From an uncultured bacterium (lineage in GTDB: Bacteria > Verrucomicrobiota > Kiritimatiellia > RFP12 > CAIWXQ01): a stretch of 32,956 bases of DNA. Positions 23,793-31,971 of this stretch are shown piece after piece (positions within the stretch are counted from its first letter, which is position 1; each line of letters begins with the position of its first letter). The stretch lies in contig CAIOST010000319.1 of NCBI GenBank assembly GCA_903861045.1, positions 1 through 32,956 on the forward strand, read 5' to 3'. The translations under genes and the position numbers were made by a program. Under the pieces are notes generated by a model that was not told the origin of the DNA, searched no databases, and saw only the letters and a program-made list of their open reading frames with translations.

Positions 23793-23804
23793 CTTCTGGC
23801 ACCC

Positions 23805-24968
23805 TCAGAACGGCAGTTCCGTCTGCTCGTCGTCCGGTGCTGGCTGGGCGGCCTTCTGCTTCTTTTTCGCAGGCGTGCGCCGGGGGCGAGGTTCACGGTT
23901 GGCTTGCCGCGCCAGATCGTTCAGCGCCCATTCCACCTCATGGAAGGTACGTTGGAGTCGGGCCACGAGTTCCTCCAACGACTGACCGACCTGCCGCACA
24001 TACCGTTTGTCGCCCAGCCGGTCCTCATAATGCCAAGCCACATCCCGCTTCAAATTATGCAAATCGCTGCGGGCCGACCGGGCGGCTTTCTTTAACTGCT
24101 GCGTCATGTGCTTGATCCGGGAGACCGGGCTATGATCCCCCAGCCCGGCCTCGCCCGCGTCGCAGCGCGTCAGGACACTATGCAAGGCGTTCAGATCGTG
24201 CCGTCGATAGGCCTCCTGCGCCTCATGCCAGAGCGCCGCGCGCGCGTCCGTCATCTGTCCATGGCGGTCAGGATGCAACCGCTGTACAATCTGGCGATAC
24301 AGCTCCTTGACCTCCTGCTGGCCGGCCGCACCACTCTTACCGGCACCCGCCGCGCCCCGCGGCCGGCCGAACTCTTTCAGGAACTGTAAATAATCATCTT
24401 CATCTTCATCCTCGGCCCACTCCTCGTCCCGCTCATCTTCTTCCATCTCATCCCAATCCTGCTCGCCGTCCCCCTTTACCCGGCCTTGCTGCCGTTTCTG
24501 CTGCAACGCTTCCCACCGTTGCCGTTCCTCCTCCATGCGTTGCAGGTCCTCGGCCTGCGCCTCCTGCGGGTGCGCGCGCCGCCACATCACCTTACGATAG
24601 GCCTCGACCTCCGAGAGCGCGTAGGCATAGGCGATCTCGGCGCACTCACGTATCAACGACTCCTTCTCCTGCAAGGCCTGCTGCAATTCCCGTTGCCGGG
24701 TGAGCAGATGGCCGAAGGTCTTATGAATCCAGGACCGGAACCCGGGGACATCCCGCTCGTGATAGCGTTGCAAGTCCAGCTTGAGCTGATCCAGCGCCCG
24801 CTGGGCCTTCTGATGTTCCTGCAAGGCCTTGCGGCGGATCGCCCGGGTATCGAGCCGGATCACCCCCTTGGTGCGGCTCAAACCCGGTGGCGGGCGACCG
24901 CCCCGCGCGGCAGGCGTACGCACACCGCGCGTGGGCGCGCCCTGGGCCATTGATCGTGCTGCTTTCAT
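23805..24968 (-). CDS. J-domain-like coiled-coil protein
   Basis: The 387-residue protein has a basic N-terminus, long charged helices likely to be coiled coil (about 45-165), a very acidic linker (about 167-192, mostly D and E), and a J-like segment with KELYRQIVQRLHPDRHG, the HPD at 232-234, followed by EAYRRHDLNAL. A second helical region (285-350) and a basic tail (360-375) follow. HPD is what stimulates DnaK-type chaperones. The expected J-domain helix I is not obvious, so only part of the domain may be kept. ATG at 24968 follows GAGACGGA. No close family is recognised; the role may be chaperone recruitment. Confidence 0.7.
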   Translation of the reverse strand: MKAARSMAQGAPTRGVRTPAARGGRPPPGLSRTKGVIRLDTRAIRRKALQEHQKAQRALDQLKLDLQRYHERDVPGFRSWIHKTFGHLLTRQRELQQALQEKESLIRECAEIAYAYALSEVEAYRKVMWRRAHPQEAQAEDLQRMEEERQRWEALQQKRQQGRVKGDGEQDWDEMEEDERDEEWAEDEDEDDYLQFLKEFGRPRGAAGAGKSGAAGQQEVKELYRQIVQRLHPDRHGQMTDARAALWHEAQEAYRRHDLNALHSVLTRCDAGEAGLGDHSPVSRIKHMTQQLKKAARSARSDLHNLKRDVAWHYEDRLGDKRYVRQVGQSLEELVARLQRTFHEVEWALNDLARQANREPRPRRTPAKKKQKAAQPAPDDEQTELPF

Positions 24969-25225
24969 TCCGTCTCACATGCTCCACGCTCTACGACTCA
25001 CAGTCCTATACCTGCGTGCGCAGGGCCGATTGCCCTGAACCCAGCGAGGTTCCGCTATCGGGAGACAACCAGTGACAAACACCCTGCCCAAGATGCCTTA
25101 CTTCATACGCACCGATCATCGCGCTTCCGCCCCCTCTTTGCCAAGCAAGATCCACGTGTCGCTCATCGTAAACCAGTGGTGCCGCCAGAATGGACGCAGC
25201 GCTGCGCATATGCTAAGGTGCGCAT
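24969..25225. other. Divergent intergenic region with a direct repeat at the start site
   Basis: No gene is seen in this 257-bp divergent region. Near its right end the word gcgcatatgc occurs twice (25204-25213 and 25220-25229), 16 bp apart. AAGGTG (25215-25220) lies between them and serves as ribosome binding site for the following gene, whose ATG is inside the second copy. A regulator or RNA structure could use the repeats. Confidence 0.4.
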
Positions 25226-27865
25226 ATGCGATGGGTGCAGGATCTGATATCCGCCTGTAGCGCAGGCTGCCATAAACCCGGACGATGGCGCGAAAGGCAC
25301 GGCGATAGGCGACTACTCCATGTCGTTCGTGCAATCGTCTTGATGGCCGGCACCATCGGCGTGACGACCGCTTGGGCAGAAGACTCGTCAGCCGCCGCGC
25401 CGGCGAACTCCGCGAAACGCATCCCCGCCGGGTCACCTGTGGTGACGAACACGGTGCCGGGCGACCCGCTAGCAGCGAAACGCTTGGAACTCGACCGGTT
25501 GCAGGCGCAGCTCGCAACGGCCTTGGCGGCGCGCCGGCAACGGCTTGAGACGTATGGCACCACCGATCCGCGCATCGGCCGCGGCATAGACCGGGCAAAA
25601 CTAAAGGAAGCCGTTCGGCCCAGTCTCACCGCCACCAACCAGAACGAAGAGTTTCCGGAAATTACCGGTGTGGCGACGTGGCAGGTCAGCAAAAAGTTTT
25701 CTGGCGCGAAGGCCGTCGCCTTTCACCCCGGCGGGCAACTGATTGCCCAATCCGTTTATCTTCCTGAACAAAACAATTACGGCATAGAGGTCATCGATCT
25801 CGAAACCGGCCGATCGCTGGGCTCCGCCATAGCCTATGACAGAAATCGGGGGGCGCAGAAGGACAACGACGTCTCGGCAGAATATGTCGCCTGGGCGCCA
25901 GACGCGCAGGCCGTCTACCTGCAAACACTCATCCGATCACGGCAATCAAACCGCCAAAGTGTCATTCGCCGCTGGCGCTGGAAGGCCCAGACGCTTGAAC
26001 TGGAATGGGAACTGGATTCCACGAGCACCTATGGCAGCGTACCGCACTGGTCGCCCGATGGCAGCCGCATCATTACGCTCAACGGCACCAAGCTCACCGT
26101 GCATGACGGCGTGAAAGGCGCCGCACTCGGCACGACTTCCGTTAGCGGAAGCCTGGAAATACGGGGCTGGAGCCGGGATGGTTCCCGCTTCCTGTCCTGT
26201 GCCGGGTGGCGCGACTTTGTGGTGCGCGACACCGCCACCTATGGCAGGCCCATTCTTTCGATCGCCCCGCAGAAAGATTACCAAGGGCCTTGTTTTGCCG
26301 TTCTCAGCCCGGATGGCAAGCGTTTGGTGGTAGGCGGCGCAGGGGGACGCAGTATCCCGGACGACAGCAAGCTCTGTCGCTTGCTGTCGGTCGACAACGG
26401 CGCCACCATCGCCACCCTGTCCCCCCCGTCGCTCTCGACCGAGCACTCGGCGGCCGAGATCAATAACGCGGTTTTTTCGCTCGATGGTCGCTGGTTGCTC
26501 ACTTCCTTCCATAACGGTTCGGACGACGTATGGAATGGCACGAACGGGGTTTACGTGGGCCAGTTGGCCCGCAATGACTCCACCTCCGCCGAGTTGAGAC
26601 CTCTGCTGCTGTTTGCGGATGACGCCGATTTCGCCCTAGGCTGCTTCCGTTGGAACGACCAGAACGCCGCGGTGGCCATTGGGCGCATGATCATACCCGG
26701 AAGCACCTGGGACCGGGTCCTGTTTCACCCTGCCAGCCAGCGCGTCTATTTATACGGCTCAGGCAGTGACGCGCTGCTGTTGGAGACCCGCGCAGCCATC
26801 CGCCGACGCGAAGCCACTGCACAAGCGCCGGACCTTGGCAAGCCCCCGCCCGTTCAGGACGACTGGCGGGTGACGGGCATCTTCGAGCCCACCACTCTTA
26901 CCATCGTACGTGAGGCGCTGGCCCTTTCCGGCCACCGTTGGCTGGTGCTCTTCTCGTCGTATCAGTGGGGATACGGCAGTGGCAGTCCGATCTCCGGACT
27001 CGTGGTAAATGCCGCCGGCATGGTGACACGCGACCTGGCATGCACCAACTTGACCATGGCCGCCGCCACGACCGACGGCCGCCTGGTAGCCATGGGCGGA
27101 CAGGACGGCAGCGCAACCCTCTATGAAACCGGAAGCTGGCAGCCGTTATGGCAACGCCCGCCTACCAAAGCCGCTGAGCCCACCGACGTTCAGGAAATTC
27201 ACTTCTTCTCAGATGACCGGTTCTGCCTCATCGTGGACCGATTGTGGGCACGCTGCCTGCAAGTAACGGACGGGAAAGAAATGTGGCGTTTCGCCAGGCG
27301 CGCGGATTTTCCAGACCTGGATCTCGGCGCCCGGTGTACGGCACAGGTGGCGCACGACGCCTCGTGGATCGCCCTCATCGATCCGGAGAACCAATTTCAT
27401 CTCTTGAATCCGCTTACCGGCAAGAGCGTCCGCTCCTGGCCGGCACCGCACAGGGAAAAATCATCCATGTCCCTGACAGATGATGGCACCTATGCACTGC
27501 TTAATGAAGTGCTCCTGGACACACGGACGGGGCTCGTCGTCGACAAGCTACCGTCCAATCGCCCGGGATGCTGGCCCGGAAAAGCACGACTGGTGCTGGC
27601 CGATCTCGGCGCCCGAGTGGCGGGCAGCAACGTGAACTACCTCAAGCTTCCGGCAACATTCCGTGATGACCGCTGGCGCTTCACCCCTGACGGACGAATC
27701 GCTGTGTCCAGCACACTACTAGTGGACACCGCGACGCTGGGCGTGTTAGCTGCGTTTAACAGCGACTGCCGCTATGATCGCAAATCGGCGATCTCCGCCG
27801 ACGGCCGGCGCGTGGCCGTCTGGGGCGACAACGGCTCCTGTTGGTTATGGGGGCGACCGCCATGA
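25226..27865 (+). CDS. Exported WD40-like beta-propeller protein, large
   Basis: The 879 residues begin with a long basic n-region and a hydrophobic segment (LHVVRAIVLMAGTIGVTTAWA, about 31-51), a signal peptide or anchor. A short coiled coil follows (AKRLELDRLQAQLATALAARRQRL), then many propeller-like repeats such as VAFHPGGQLIA, VPHWSPDGSRIITLNG, AVLSPDGKRLVVGG and FSLDGRWLLTSF. No enzymatic motif is seen. AAGGTG precedes the ATG. It overlaps the next gene by ATGA. Together with the next two genes it forms an exported operon, probably for binding or surface display in the periplasm or outside. The function is unknown. Confidence 0.75.
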   Translation: MRWVQDLISACSAGCHKPGRWRERHGDRRLLHVVRAIVLMAGTIGVTTAWAEDSSAAAPANSAKRIPAGSPVVTNTVPGDPLAAKRLELDRLQAQLATALAARRQRLETYGTTDPRIGRGIDRAKLKEAVRPSLTATNQNEEFPEITGVATWQVSKKFSGAKAVAFHPGGQLIAQSVYLPEQNNYGIEVIDLETGRSLGSAIAYDRNRGAQKDNDVSAEYVAWAPDAQAVYLQTLIRSRQSNRQSVIRRWRWKAQTLELEWELDSTSTYGSVPHWSPDGSRIITLNGTKLTVHDGVKGAALGTTSVSGSLEIRGWSRDGSRFLSCAGWRDFVVRDTATYGRPILSIAPQKDYQGPCFAVLSPDGKRLVVGGAGGRSIPDDSKLCRLLSVDNGATIATLSPPSLSTEHSAAEINNAVFSLDGRWLLTSFHNGSDDVWNGTNGVYVGQLARNDSTSAELRPLLLFADDADFALGCFRWNDQNAAVAIGRMIIPGSTWDRVLFHPASQRVYLYGSGSDALLLETRAAIRRREATAQAPDLGKPPPVQDDWRVTGIFEPTTLTIVREALALSGHRWLVLFSSYQWGYGSGSPISGLVVNAAGMVTRDLACTNLTMAAATTDGRLVAMGGQDGSATLYETGSWQPLWQRPPTKAAEPTDVQEIHFFSDDRFCLIVDRLWARCLQVTDGKEMWRFARRADFPDLDLGARCTAQVAHDASWIALIDPENQFHLLNPLTGKSVRSWPAPHREKSSMSLTDDGTYALLNEVLLDTRTGLVVDKLPSNRPGCWPGKARLVLADLGARVAGSNVNYLKLPATFRDDRWRFTPDGRIAVSSTLLVDTATLGVLAAFNSDCRYDRKSAISADGRRVAVWGDNGSCWLWGRPP

Positions 27866-29091
27866 AAAGAATGGCCTCATCCATGGTTCTGGCAGGTGTG
27901 CTCTGCGGCTGGTCGCAAACTAACCGGCCCATAGCCACGGCCGACCGGTCAGCCGGGCTCGCGCCGCTGGAGGCCGAAATCGTCAAAACCCGCGCGCGCC
28001 TCGCGGAACTTGTGACACCCCCTACGACCTGGCAGGAAGTCGCTTCCTGGCAAATACCCCGCATCGAACATCTGGCCGTCAGCGCCGCCGGAGCGTCCGT
28101 GGTGACGCTCGGCGAGTTCGCCGAGGAAGGGGTGCACATCTTTGAAGCCGGCCGCAGCAAGCCCCGCGTGGTGCTGCGTGGCAAACCATGCGAACGCCTA
28201 TGCATCTCACCGGACGGCAAGCGGGCGCTCGTCGAGAGCAGCAGCGAGGTCTTTATGCTGCGCCTGCCGGACGGTGCGATCGTCGCTGGACCTATCGATC
28301 CCACCCTTCTGCGCCCCCCGTATCACTGGTTGCCAGACAGCCAGACCGTGTTGGGAACCAAGAGCTGGAGCATGGCATGGTGGCGCCCGTCGGGCAAGCC
28401 GAAGCATGCCGAACACGAGCATGGACAGGGCATCGTTGCTTTCGCAGTGCGTTCCAACGGCTCCCAGATCGCCTCGCTCTGCACCTACGGCCATGTCAAA
28501 CGCTACACGCCGGACGGCCAGGAGCTGGGCGACACCGAGATCCAGGGAAAACGCGGGGCGGACCTCTGCTATGTCGCCGGGGGCCGGCTACTGGCAGTGT
28601 CCGGCCAGGAAGACTGGGCGATTCATCTGCTGGATGCCGAACGGGGCACGATCGTCGCGGCCTTGCGCGCCCATGAGGCGCCGGTCTTCAACGTGGTACC
28701 CGTCGGCGAGGGGGCGCGACTCGTTAGCATGGATCGGAACGCCGAAATCCGCCTGTGGGACGTGGTGCAGCCTGCTTGTATTGATGTACGACGTTGTTAC
28801 ATGGGGTGGAATCACCCCTCCGCCCCCCCCATCCGGAAACAGGAGGACTCTGATGATTATCGGTTCACGTCGTATCCAGCGGCGGGGCGCGTTCTTATTG
28901 ATCACCGGACGGGCACGTTCACGCTCAACCTAGCAACCTTACACCCGGATTCATTCCTTCCCAGAGAATCCCCCGATTACAACGCACGGAAGCGGAGCGC
29001 ACTGGACGCCACCGGCAGATTCCTGGCGACGACCGCGAGCAAGCCGAATCGCTTGATCCTGTGGCAAGCGGCCGGGGCGGGCAAGCCATGA
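27862..29091 (+). CDS. Exported WD40-like beta-propeller protein, small
   Basis: The 409 residues begin with a signal peptide (MKRMASSMVLAGVLCGWSQ), then a short helix (LAPLEAEIVKTRARLAELV) and TTWQEVASWQIPRIEHLAVSAAG, the same order of parts as in the preceding protein (coiled coil, then ATWQVS and propeller). Propeller strands include CISPDGKRALVESS, LLDAERGTIVAALRAHEAP and LVSMDRNAEIRLWDVV, a clear WD repeat. It is probably an old duplicate of its neighbour. The start at 27862 gives an ATGA overlap and the clean signal peptide. Confidence 0.75.
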   Translation: MKRMASSMVLAGVLCGWSQTNRPIATADRSAGLAPLEAEIVKTRARLAELVTPPTTWQEVASWQIPRIEHLAVSAAGASVVTLGEFAEEGVHIFEAGRSKPRVVLRGKPCERLCISPDGKRALVESSSEVFMLRLPDGAIVAGPIDPTLLRPPYHWLPDSQTVLGTKSWSMAWWRPSGKPKHAEHEHGQGIVAFAVRSNGSQIASLCTYGHVKRYTPDGQELGDTEIQGKRGADLCYVAGGRLLAVSGQEDWAIHLLDAERGTIVAALRAHEAPVFNVVPVGEGARLVSMDRNAEIRLWDVVQPACIDVRRCYMGWNHPSAPPIRKQEDSDDYRFTSYPAAGRVLIDHRTGTFTLNLATLHPDSFLPRESPDYNARKRSALDATGRFLATTASKPNRLILWQAAGAGKP

Positions 29092-30263
29092 CCGGACGAA
29101 CAGACCCGCCCACACGCTGCCAGGCACCGTGCCGACAAAGCACCCTTTCGCCTCGTCGGCTTCTATCACGAATCCTGACGGCCGGCGTGCTCACCCTACC
29201 CGCCTTCGCGGCCAGTGAAACAAACGAATCACCCCGGGAGACCTTGCGCGTCGTGCTCGTCATGCAGAATGGCGACCGGATCGCCGGCGAATCCGAAATG
29301 CGGACATTGCCGGTGCGAAACTCGCTCGGCAGATTTCAAATTTCCATGGCACAACTCCTGACTGGCACCATGGCCGATGATCACGAGACCATCTCCTGTG
29401 CGCTGGCCAACGGCGACCTGATCACGGGGATCCCGGAGGCGCCCGCCGTCGAACTCATGGGACTCGCCGGCAAACACTCCATGGCCTTCCGTCACATCCG
29501 CGTCATCCAGGTGGAGGATGCGAATGTTCCGGTTCTGGGGCGGCGCAAGACGGCCGATCCGGCTGGCGCAAAACTGGATCTGCTGCCAGTCCCGGCGGGC
29601 ACCTTTGCCATGGGAGCGGACGAGGGGTCCGACGACGAGAAACCGATCCGGGACGTGGCCATCTCGCACGGCTTCTGGATGGGAAGATACGAAGTGACGG
29701 AACTTCAGTGGCGGGAGATCATGGGCGACGGGCAAACGACCTGCCGGGAAGACCAGCATCCGGTGCGAAATGTCTCCTGGCCCCAGTGCGTTGATTTTTG
29801 CCATAAACTCACCGCCCGCGAGCGCTTGGCGGGGCGGCTGCCACCAGGATACGCCTATCGCTTACCCACGGAGGCCGAGTGGGAATATGCAGCGCGCCTG
29901 GGCAGCCTGACTGCGGGGGCGGCCCGCGGCACTAACAAGGACCTCCCGTCCGTGGCGTGGTACCAGGCACCAGGCAAGGACAGCCCCCAGCCGGTCGGGG
30001 GCAAACGCCCCAATGATCTTGGGCTTCACGATATGCTCGGAAACGTCTGGGAGTGGTGCCATGACTGGTATCAAGACAGTTACGCCAGCTTGGGGAGCAA
30101 GGACCCCCACGGGCCGAGTAACGGCGTATTCCGTGTGTGCCGGGGCGGTAGCTGGCGCAGCGATGCTGCGTTTGTCCGCTCGACCTGCCGCCGCAAGTAC
30201 CAACCCTCTGCCGCTGAAAGCAGCGTCGGCCTTCGCATCGTCTTGGCCGTGCCATTACCCTAA
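29088..30263 (+). CDS. Exported SUMF1/FGE-fold protein lacking catalytic cysteines
   Basis: The 391 residues carry a signal peptide (LLSRILTAGVLTLPAFA, about 25-41), a small N-terminal domain (VLVMQNGDRIAGE, SCALANGDLITGIPE) and a SUMF1 domain at about 162-388. The latter shows PVPAGTFAMGADEG, GRYEVTELQWREIM, HPVRNVSWPQCVDFCHKLT, YRLPTEAEWEYAAR, LGLHDMLGNVWEWCHDWY and RVCRGGSWRSDAAFVRSTCRR. True formylglycine-generating enzymes have cysteines two and seven residues after the W/Y of GGSW/Y; here they are Ser358 and Val363. It is therefore likely a binding module or an enzyme of other chemistry. ATGA overlap couples it to the propeller gene. Confidence 0.8.
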   Translation: MTGRTDPPTRCQAPCRQSTLSPRRLLSRILTAGVLTLPAFAASETNESPRETLRVVLVMQNGDRIAGESEMRTLPVRNSLGRFQISMAQLLTGTMADDHETISCALANGDLITGIPEAPAVELMGLAGKHSMAFRHIRVIQVEDANVPVLGRRKTADPAGAKLDLLPVPAGTFAMGADEGSDDEKPIRDVAISHGFWMGRYEVTELQWREIMGDGQTTCREDQHPVRNVSWPQCVDFCHKLTARERLAGRLPPGYAYRLPTEAEWEYAARLGSLTAGAARGTNKDLPSVAWYQAPGKDSPQPVGGKRPNDLGLHDMLGNVWEWCHDWYQDSYASLGSKDPHGPSNGVFRVCRGGSWRSDAAFVRSTCRRKYQPSAAESSVGLRIVLAVPLP

Positions 30264-30345
30264 GTACGGCAAACGCGGCGTTTCACAGAGACCCCCGCCC
30301 GCTTACGCCACCCGGGACCGGCCCACAGCAACAGCGGGATCCCGC

Positions 30346-30374
30346 TTGTCGCCATCCGTCCGGCACGCTACACT
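30346..30374 (+). promoter_or_regulatory. Candidate promoter of lpxI, near-leaderless
   Basis: TTGTCG (30346-30351), a 17-bp spacer and TACACT (30369-30374) would start transcription about 4-7 bp before the lpxI ATG. No Shine-Dalgarno is present, consistent with a leaderless or very short leader mRNA. Confidence 0.45.
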
Positions 30375-30384
30375 TCTGCGGCAT

Positions 30385-31236
30385 ATGCAATCCGGTGTTC
30401 CTGAACAACTGCTGCTCGTGGCCGGTAGCGGCACCTACCCGCAACTACTCCTCGAGGGTGCCCGCCAGGCTGGCGTGCGCCGCATCTCCCTGCTGGCCGT
30501 GCGTGGCATGACCGAGCGTCGCCTCGCCAGCCTGGCCGACGACGTCTGCTGGTGCGGCATCGGCGAGTTCGGCCGCTTCCTCGACTGGAGCCAGCAGAGC
30601 GGCGCCAAGTACGTAGCCATGGTCGGCCAGATTACCCCCTCGGCCCTCTTCCGTACCCGCTTCGACGCCGCCGCGCGCGAACTGCTGCGCACCCTGCCGG
30701 TCAAGAATGCGCACACCATCTTCGGCCGCATCGCCGACCTGCTGGCCGAACGCGGCCTGCAACCGCTGCCGGCCTCCATCTTCATGGACGCCCACCTCCC
30801 CGCCCCCGGCATCCTAACCCGCCGTGCGCCGGACAGCCGCGAAAGCGCCGATATCGCACTCGGCCATCGCCTCGGCATGGCCGTCTGCAACCTGGATATC
30901 GGCCAGACCGTGATCGTCAAGGATGGCATGGTCCTGGCCGTCGAGGCGTTTGAAGGCACCAACGAAGCCATCCGCCGCGGCGGCAAACTCGGCGCCCCGG
31001 GCGCGGTGGTCGTCAAAGTGGCCAAAGACGGCCATGACATGCGCTTTGATATCCCGGTGATCGGCGCGCGCACCATCCCCATGCTCAAACGCGCCCGCAT
31101 CTCGGCCCTGGCCTTCCAGGCCCGACGCACCGTACTGCTGGAGCGCGCCGAAGTCATCGCCGCGGCCGATCGCCTGGGCATGACCATCGTGGCGCTCGAT
31201 TCCGGCCTGCCACCAGCGCCTACGCGCTTGACCTAA
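30385..31236 (+). CDS. lpxI: UDP-2,3-diacylglucosamine pyrophosphatase LpxI
   Basis: LpxI cleaves UDP-2,3-diacylglucosamine to lipid X in lipid A synthesis; it replaces LpxH in many bacteria. The 283 residues show the family marks: LLLVAGSGTYPQLLLEGARQAG, GEFGRFLDWSQQSGAKYVAMVGQITP, the C-terminal catalytic domain with GMAVCNLDIGQTVIVKDGMVLAVEAFEGTNEAIRRGGKLG, and VVVKVAKDGHDMRFDIPVIG. The frame extends over 120 codons upstream without similarity; the ATG at 30385 fits. It stands alone rather than with lpxA or lpxB. It shows the host makes lipid A. Confidence 0.92.
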   Translation: MQSGVPEQLLLVAGSGTYPQLLLEGARQAGVRRISLLAVRGMTERRLASLADDVCWCGIGEFGRFLDWSQQSGAKYVAMVGQITPSALFRTRFDAAARELLRTLPVKNAHTIFGRIADLLAERGLQPLPASIFMDAHLPAPGILTRRAPDSRESADIALGHRLGMAVCNLDIGQTVIVKDGMVLAVEAFEGTNEAIRRGGKLGAPGAVVVKVAKDGHDMRFDIPVIGARTIPMLKRARISALAFQARRTVLLERAEVIAAADRLGMTIVALDSGLPPAPTRLT

Positions 31237-31308
31237 TGGTCAGCGGTATTTGCCAAGCGCGCAATCTGGCAACGCCGCGCTACACCGACGCGCACAGTTG
31301 GTCTAAAA

Positions 31309-31602
31309 TCATGACCTGCGGACCCAGTAGGAGGCATGCCGGTGAAGATGCGCGACAGCCAGCACCACGACCTCCTGCGGTGCCACGCGATACAGCAGCC
31401 CGTATGGAAAGCGGTGCACCAAGCGACGCCTGACGTGTAACCGGACAATTGGCCAACGCTCAGGACTCTCGGCAATGTCGGCAACAGCCGATGCGATCTT
31501 CGCAAGGAAATCCTGGCCAAGCCCGGGCACCTGTAATTCGTAATACGCGGCGGCGTCGAGCATTTCCTGCTCGGCCAACTGCACCATGCGAACCGCCTTC
31601 AT
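31309..31602 (-). CDS. RelE/ParE-family toxin
   Basis: The 97 residues match ParE/RelE toxins: AEQEMLDAAAYYELQVPGLGQDFLAKIASAVADIAESPERWP, then VRRRLVHRFPYGLLYRVAPQEVVVLAVAHLHRHASYW. ParE types poison gyrase and RelE types cut mRNA at the ribosome; the sequence does not decide which. The start overlaps the antitoxin stop as ATGA. Confidence 0.88.
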   Translation of the reverse strand: MKAVRMVQLAEQEMLDAAAYYELQVPGLGQDFLAKIASAVADIAESPERWPIVRLHVRRRLVHRFPYGLLYRVAPQEVVVLAVAHLHRHASYWVRRS

Positions 31603-31829
31603 CGAAATTGTGCCTGAGCATCCTGGATCGCACTCGTTGCCGATCGGGCGGCAAGTTGGCCTTGTTTATAGGCTTGGTAACGCCGCTCCGCTTCCTCAAC
31701 CCAAAGCCGTTCCGTCTCAGCGTCATCCAGCGAATCCAGACTCTCTATCAATCGCTCGGCCAAAGCCGCACGCTCGGCCACCGGCAGCATTAAGGCCGAT
31801 ACCTCACACGCCTTCATAGTCTGCGCCAT
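31599..31829 (-). CDS. Addiction-module antitoxin
   Basis: The 76 residues match the putative addiction-module component family: VSALMLPVAERAALAERLIESLDSLDDAETERLWVEEAERRYQAYKQGQL. The ATG at 31829 is chosen because a full AGGAGG lies before it; the open frame goes 10 codons further. It neutralises the toxin encoded downstream and may repress its own promoter. Confidence 0.85.
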   Translation of the reverse strand: MAQTMKACEVSALMLPVAERAALAERLIESLDSLDDAETERLWVEEAERRYQAYKQGQLAARSATSAIQDAQAQFR

Positions 31830-31849
31830 AGTGCCTCCTGTTGGATACG

Positions 31850-31878
31850 AGCATAGCATCCAATGCCATCTGTCTCAA
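31850..31878 (-). promoter_or_regulatory. Candidate promoter of the toxin-antitoxin pair
   Basis: On the minus strand TTGAGA (31873-31878), a 17-bp spacer and TATGCT (31850-31855) lie 20 bp upstream of the antitoxin ATG. Confidence 0.5.
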
Positions 31879-31971
31879 TCCTTCTCTGTTCCTGACGCAG
31901 AATTAGGAAAGTGAAAGAATGGACTGATTATGACTTATAACAGAAACGCGCGGCTAGACCGCTGCCAGGCA

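Noticed and set aside
29088-30263. Active formylglycine-generating enzyme for sulfatases
   Set aside because: Both catalytic cysteine positions are replaced and no sulfatase gene is nearby.
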